Shown in pieces: positions 62,149 to 64,000 of a stretch of 64,000 bases of DNA (its first letter is position 1; every line of letters begins with the position of its first letter). The notes beneath the pieces are model-generated. The model ran no database searches. It worked only from the letters and a program-made list of their open reading frames with translations, and was not told the origin of the DNA. The stretch comes from an uncultured Rhizobiaceae group bacterium (GTDB lineage Bacteria; Pseudomonadota; Alphaproteobacteria; Rhizobiales; Rhizobiaceae), in assembly GCA_937958815.1 (NCBI GenBank), contig CALGMR010000004.1, positions 62,001 to 126,000 on the forward strand, read 5' to 3'. A program made the position numbers and the translations under genes.

Positions 62149-63525
62149 ATGGCAAAAAACTGGTCCCCCGATTCCTGGCGTTCGAAACCTGCATTGCAGA
62201 TGCCAAACTATCCAGACCAAGCAGCTTTGGAAGCAACTGAAGCGCGCCTTGCTTCATTTCCACCGCTCGTTTTTGCAGGCGAAGCCCGCGCATTGAAAGA
62301 CCACTTGGCACGTGTGTGCAAAGGGGAAGCTTTTCTTTTGCAAGGCGGAGATTGTGCTGAGAGTTTTGCCGAGCACGGCGCTGACAATATTCGCGATTTC
62401 TTCCGCGTGTTCTTACAAATGGCAGCTGTGCTGACATTCGGCGCATCAAAGCCTGTTGTGAAAGTGGGACGAATTGCTGGTCAATTCGCCAAGCCGCGGT
62501 CCGCCGACATGGAAACCAAAGGCGAAGAGAGCCTGCCATCTTACCGCGGCGATGTGGTCAACGGCATTGAGTTCACAGCCGATGCCCGCATTCCAGACCC
62601 AGAGCGCCAGATCATGGCTTACCGCCAATCTGCCGCAACGCTGAACCTCATCCGTGCATTCGCGCAGGGCGGTTATGCCAATCTGAACCATGTGCATGAG
62701 TGGACATTGGACTTTGTCAAAAACTCGCCACAAGCAGAACGTTACGAAGAACTCGCTTCACGCATCACAGAAACGCTTGGCTTTATGCGCGCTGTGGGCA
62801 TGGACCCGGAGAACAATCCCAAACTGCGCGAAACGGATTTTTACACCAGTCACGAGGCTTTGCTTTTGGGGTATGAACAAGCGTTGACACGCGAAGATTC
62901 AATTTCTGGCGATCCATTTGCCACATCTGGTCATATGATCTGGATTGGTGATCGCACACGTCAGCCAGACCATGGCCATGTGGAATATTGCCGTGGCGTG
63001 AAAAACCCGATCGGTTTGAAATGCGGCCCGTCCACAACTGTCGATGGTCTGCTGGAACTTTGCGATATTCTTTCACCTGACAATGAGCCAGGCCGTCTTA
63101 CTTTGATCGCCCGTTTCGGCCACGACAAAGTTCAAGAACATCTTCCAGAACTTGTTCGTGCGATTAAGCGCGAAGGCAAGAATGTTGTTTGGTCTTGCGA
63201 CCCAATGCACGGCAACACGATTTCGGCAGCGGGCTATAAAACACGCCCGTTCGATTATGTGATGGGCGAAGTGAACAGCTTCTTCGATGTTCACGATGCA
63301 GAAGGCACGATTGCCGGCGGTGTCCATGTGGAAATGACGGGTAAAGACGTGACGGAATGCACAGGCGGTGCCCGCGCTGTGACGGATGATGACCTCGGCA
63401 GCCGCTACCACACCCATTGTGACCCACGCTTGAATGCGGACCAGTCATTGGAACTCGCGTTCTTATTGGCGGATCGGTTGAAAAAAGCCAAGCAAGGCAC
63501 AACCAGCCAAAGCAAAGCTGCTTAG
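62149..63525 (+). CDS. Class II 3-deoxy-7-phosphoheptulonate (DAHP) synthase
   Basis: First enzyme of the shikimate pathway, joining phosphoenolpyruvate and erythrose 4-phosphate; 458 residues. Class II (plant/AroH_II-like) hallmarks: [18 protein letters not shown] at the N-terminus, [59 protein letters not shown], and [10 protein letters not shown] with metal-binding His. ATG 62149 preferred, GGAG six bases upstream. The class II form is usual in alphaproteobacteria. Its stop is three bases from the next GFA gene. Confidence 0.97.
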   Translation: MAKNWSPDSWRSKPALQMPNYPDQAALEATEARLASFPPLVFAGEARALKDHLARVCKGEAFLLQGGDCAESFAEHGADNIRDFFRVFLQMAAVLTFGASKPVVKVGRIAGQFAKPRSADMETKGEESLPSYRGDVVNGIEFTADARIPDPERQIMAYRQSAATLNLIRAFAQGGYANLNHVHEWTLDFVKNSPQAERYEELASRITETLGFMRAVGMDPENNPKLRETDFYTSHEALLLGYEQALTREDSISGDPFATSGHMIWIGDRTRQPDHGHVEYCRGVKNPIGLKCGPSTTVDGLLELCDILSPDNEPGRLTLIARFGHDKVQEHLPELVRAIKREGKNVVWSCDPMHGNTISAAGYKTRPFDYVMGEVNSFFDVHDAEGTIAGGVHVEMTGKDVTECTGGARAVTDDDLGSRYHTHCDPRLNADQSLELAFLLADRLKKAKQGTTSQSKAA

Positions 63526-63528
63526 GCT

Positions 63529-63915
63529 ATGTACAAAGGCTCCTGCAATTGTGGTGGTGTAAGCTACACAGTTGAGGGGCCCATGCGTGAAATTATGGCG
63601 TGCCACTGCACGCAATGTCGCAAGCAAACAGGCCACTTCTATGCCGCAACCAATGCGGCGGATGAACATCTAACTGTAAACGACAATGGCTCCCTTAAAT
63701 GGTACGCCGCATCTGACATTGCCAAACGGGGCTTCTGCAGCACATGCGGGTCGGCCTTATTCTGGAAACCCAATGGCGGCAATTACACATCAATCTTGGC
63801 AGGCTCGCTGGATGGCGAGCATGATCTCAAACTTGATCGCCATATCTTCTGCGAAGACAAGGGCAGTTACTACGAAATTAAAGATGGCCTGCCCACATTT
63901 CCGCAGGGTGACTGA
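63529..63915 (+). CDS. GFA-family zinc protein (second copy)
   Basis: 128 residues. Zinc-site cysteines: GSCNCGGVSYTVEG, CHCTQCRKQTGHFYAATN and FCSTCGSALFWKP, as in GFA/CENP-V proteins. It begins three bases after the DAHP synthase stop, so it is probably co-transcribed. The other family member in this window (56791-57267) is only distantly alike. Enzymatic role not established. The 85 bases to the window end hold no visible gene. Confidence 0.88.
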   Translation: MYKGSCNCGGVSYTVEGPMREIMACHCTQCRKQTGHFYAATNAADEHLTVNDNGSLKWYAASDIAKRGFCSTCGSALFWKPNGGNYTSILAGSLDGEHDLKLDRHIFCEDKGSYYEIKDGLPTFPQGD

Positions 63916-64000
63916 ACACGTGCTGACGTTTTTTTAAACCTTCAACAAGACAGCGATTGCCCAGCGACCAGTCACACCCTAAATAACAGGTATGACAGAT

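Overview
The window looks like a chromosomal segment of an alphaproteobacterium, most likely a marine or host-associated member of the Hyphomicrobiales/Rhodobacterales side of the class. The reasons are a clear CtrA cell-cycle regulator (55086-55787) divergent from a FliJ-like gene, a class II DAHP synthase, the pal-cpoB-tilS-ftsH-glmM block, a BigR/SqrR sulfide-detoxification locus, and three TRAP or TRAP-like uptake systems. Species cannot be named from sequence reading alone. No rRNA, tRNA, insertion sequence, CRISPR array or intact prophage was seen.

Layout. 1-2212: 5' two thirds of a fused indolepyruvate ferredoxin oxidoreductase, running off the left edge, with two strong dyads upstream. 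2399-9247: a five-gene TRAP locus with one binding protein but two small and two large permeases, divergent from a Cache-domain histidine kinase/NarL-type regulator pair (9435-11490). 11494-16606: an SH3 protein, then a peptidase C26 amidase overlapping cobalt-type nitrile hydratase alpha and beta genes, then a class III aminotransferase fold enzyme overlapping an APH-type kinase, a likely kinase/phospho-lyase pair. 16685-20396: acetyltransferase, DHRS6-like SDR and D-erythronate dehydrogenase-like gene, and a class I aminotransferase. 20419-26787 (all minus): mmsA, a phage-type muramidase, eda, modABC with a short ModC, and an orphan TRAP-type binding protein.

26945-29089: sulfide module (persulfide dioxygenase, two YeeE/YedE half-transporters, divergent ArsR-type sensor). 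29079-37666 (all minus): GMC oxidoreductase, TerC, TRAP binding protein, fused DctQM, a histidinol-dehydrogenase-family enzyme resembling sulfopropanediol dehydrogenase HpsN, and a zinc alcohol dehydrogenase, with a divergent IclR regulator (37870-38640). 38671-45632: a five-gene peptide-type ABC importer divergent from an agmatinase-family ureohydrolase. 45807-52373: envelope and housekeeping block (pal, cpoB, tilS, ftsH, glmM) without tolQRAB in front. 52672-63915: GNAT, aldo/keto reductase, membrane protein, ctrA, fliJ-like, two GFA proteins, an alanine-rich repeat lipoprotein, recQ, a YafY/WYL regulator divergent from a glutathione transferase operon, and class II DAHP synthase.

The genes suggest a nutrient-scavenging heterotroph importing organic acids, peptides or guanidino compounds and perhaps sulfonates. 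A recurring design is a hairpin or terminator directly after the binding-protein gene in all three multi-gene importers (8101-8129, 34116-34154, 40684-40707). This would allow more binding protein than permease to be made. The most unusual items are the double-permease TRAP locus with its 330-residue C-terminal extension, the eda-modABC-DctP operon, the kinase/phospho-lyase pair, and the nitrile hydratase operon with no visible activator.
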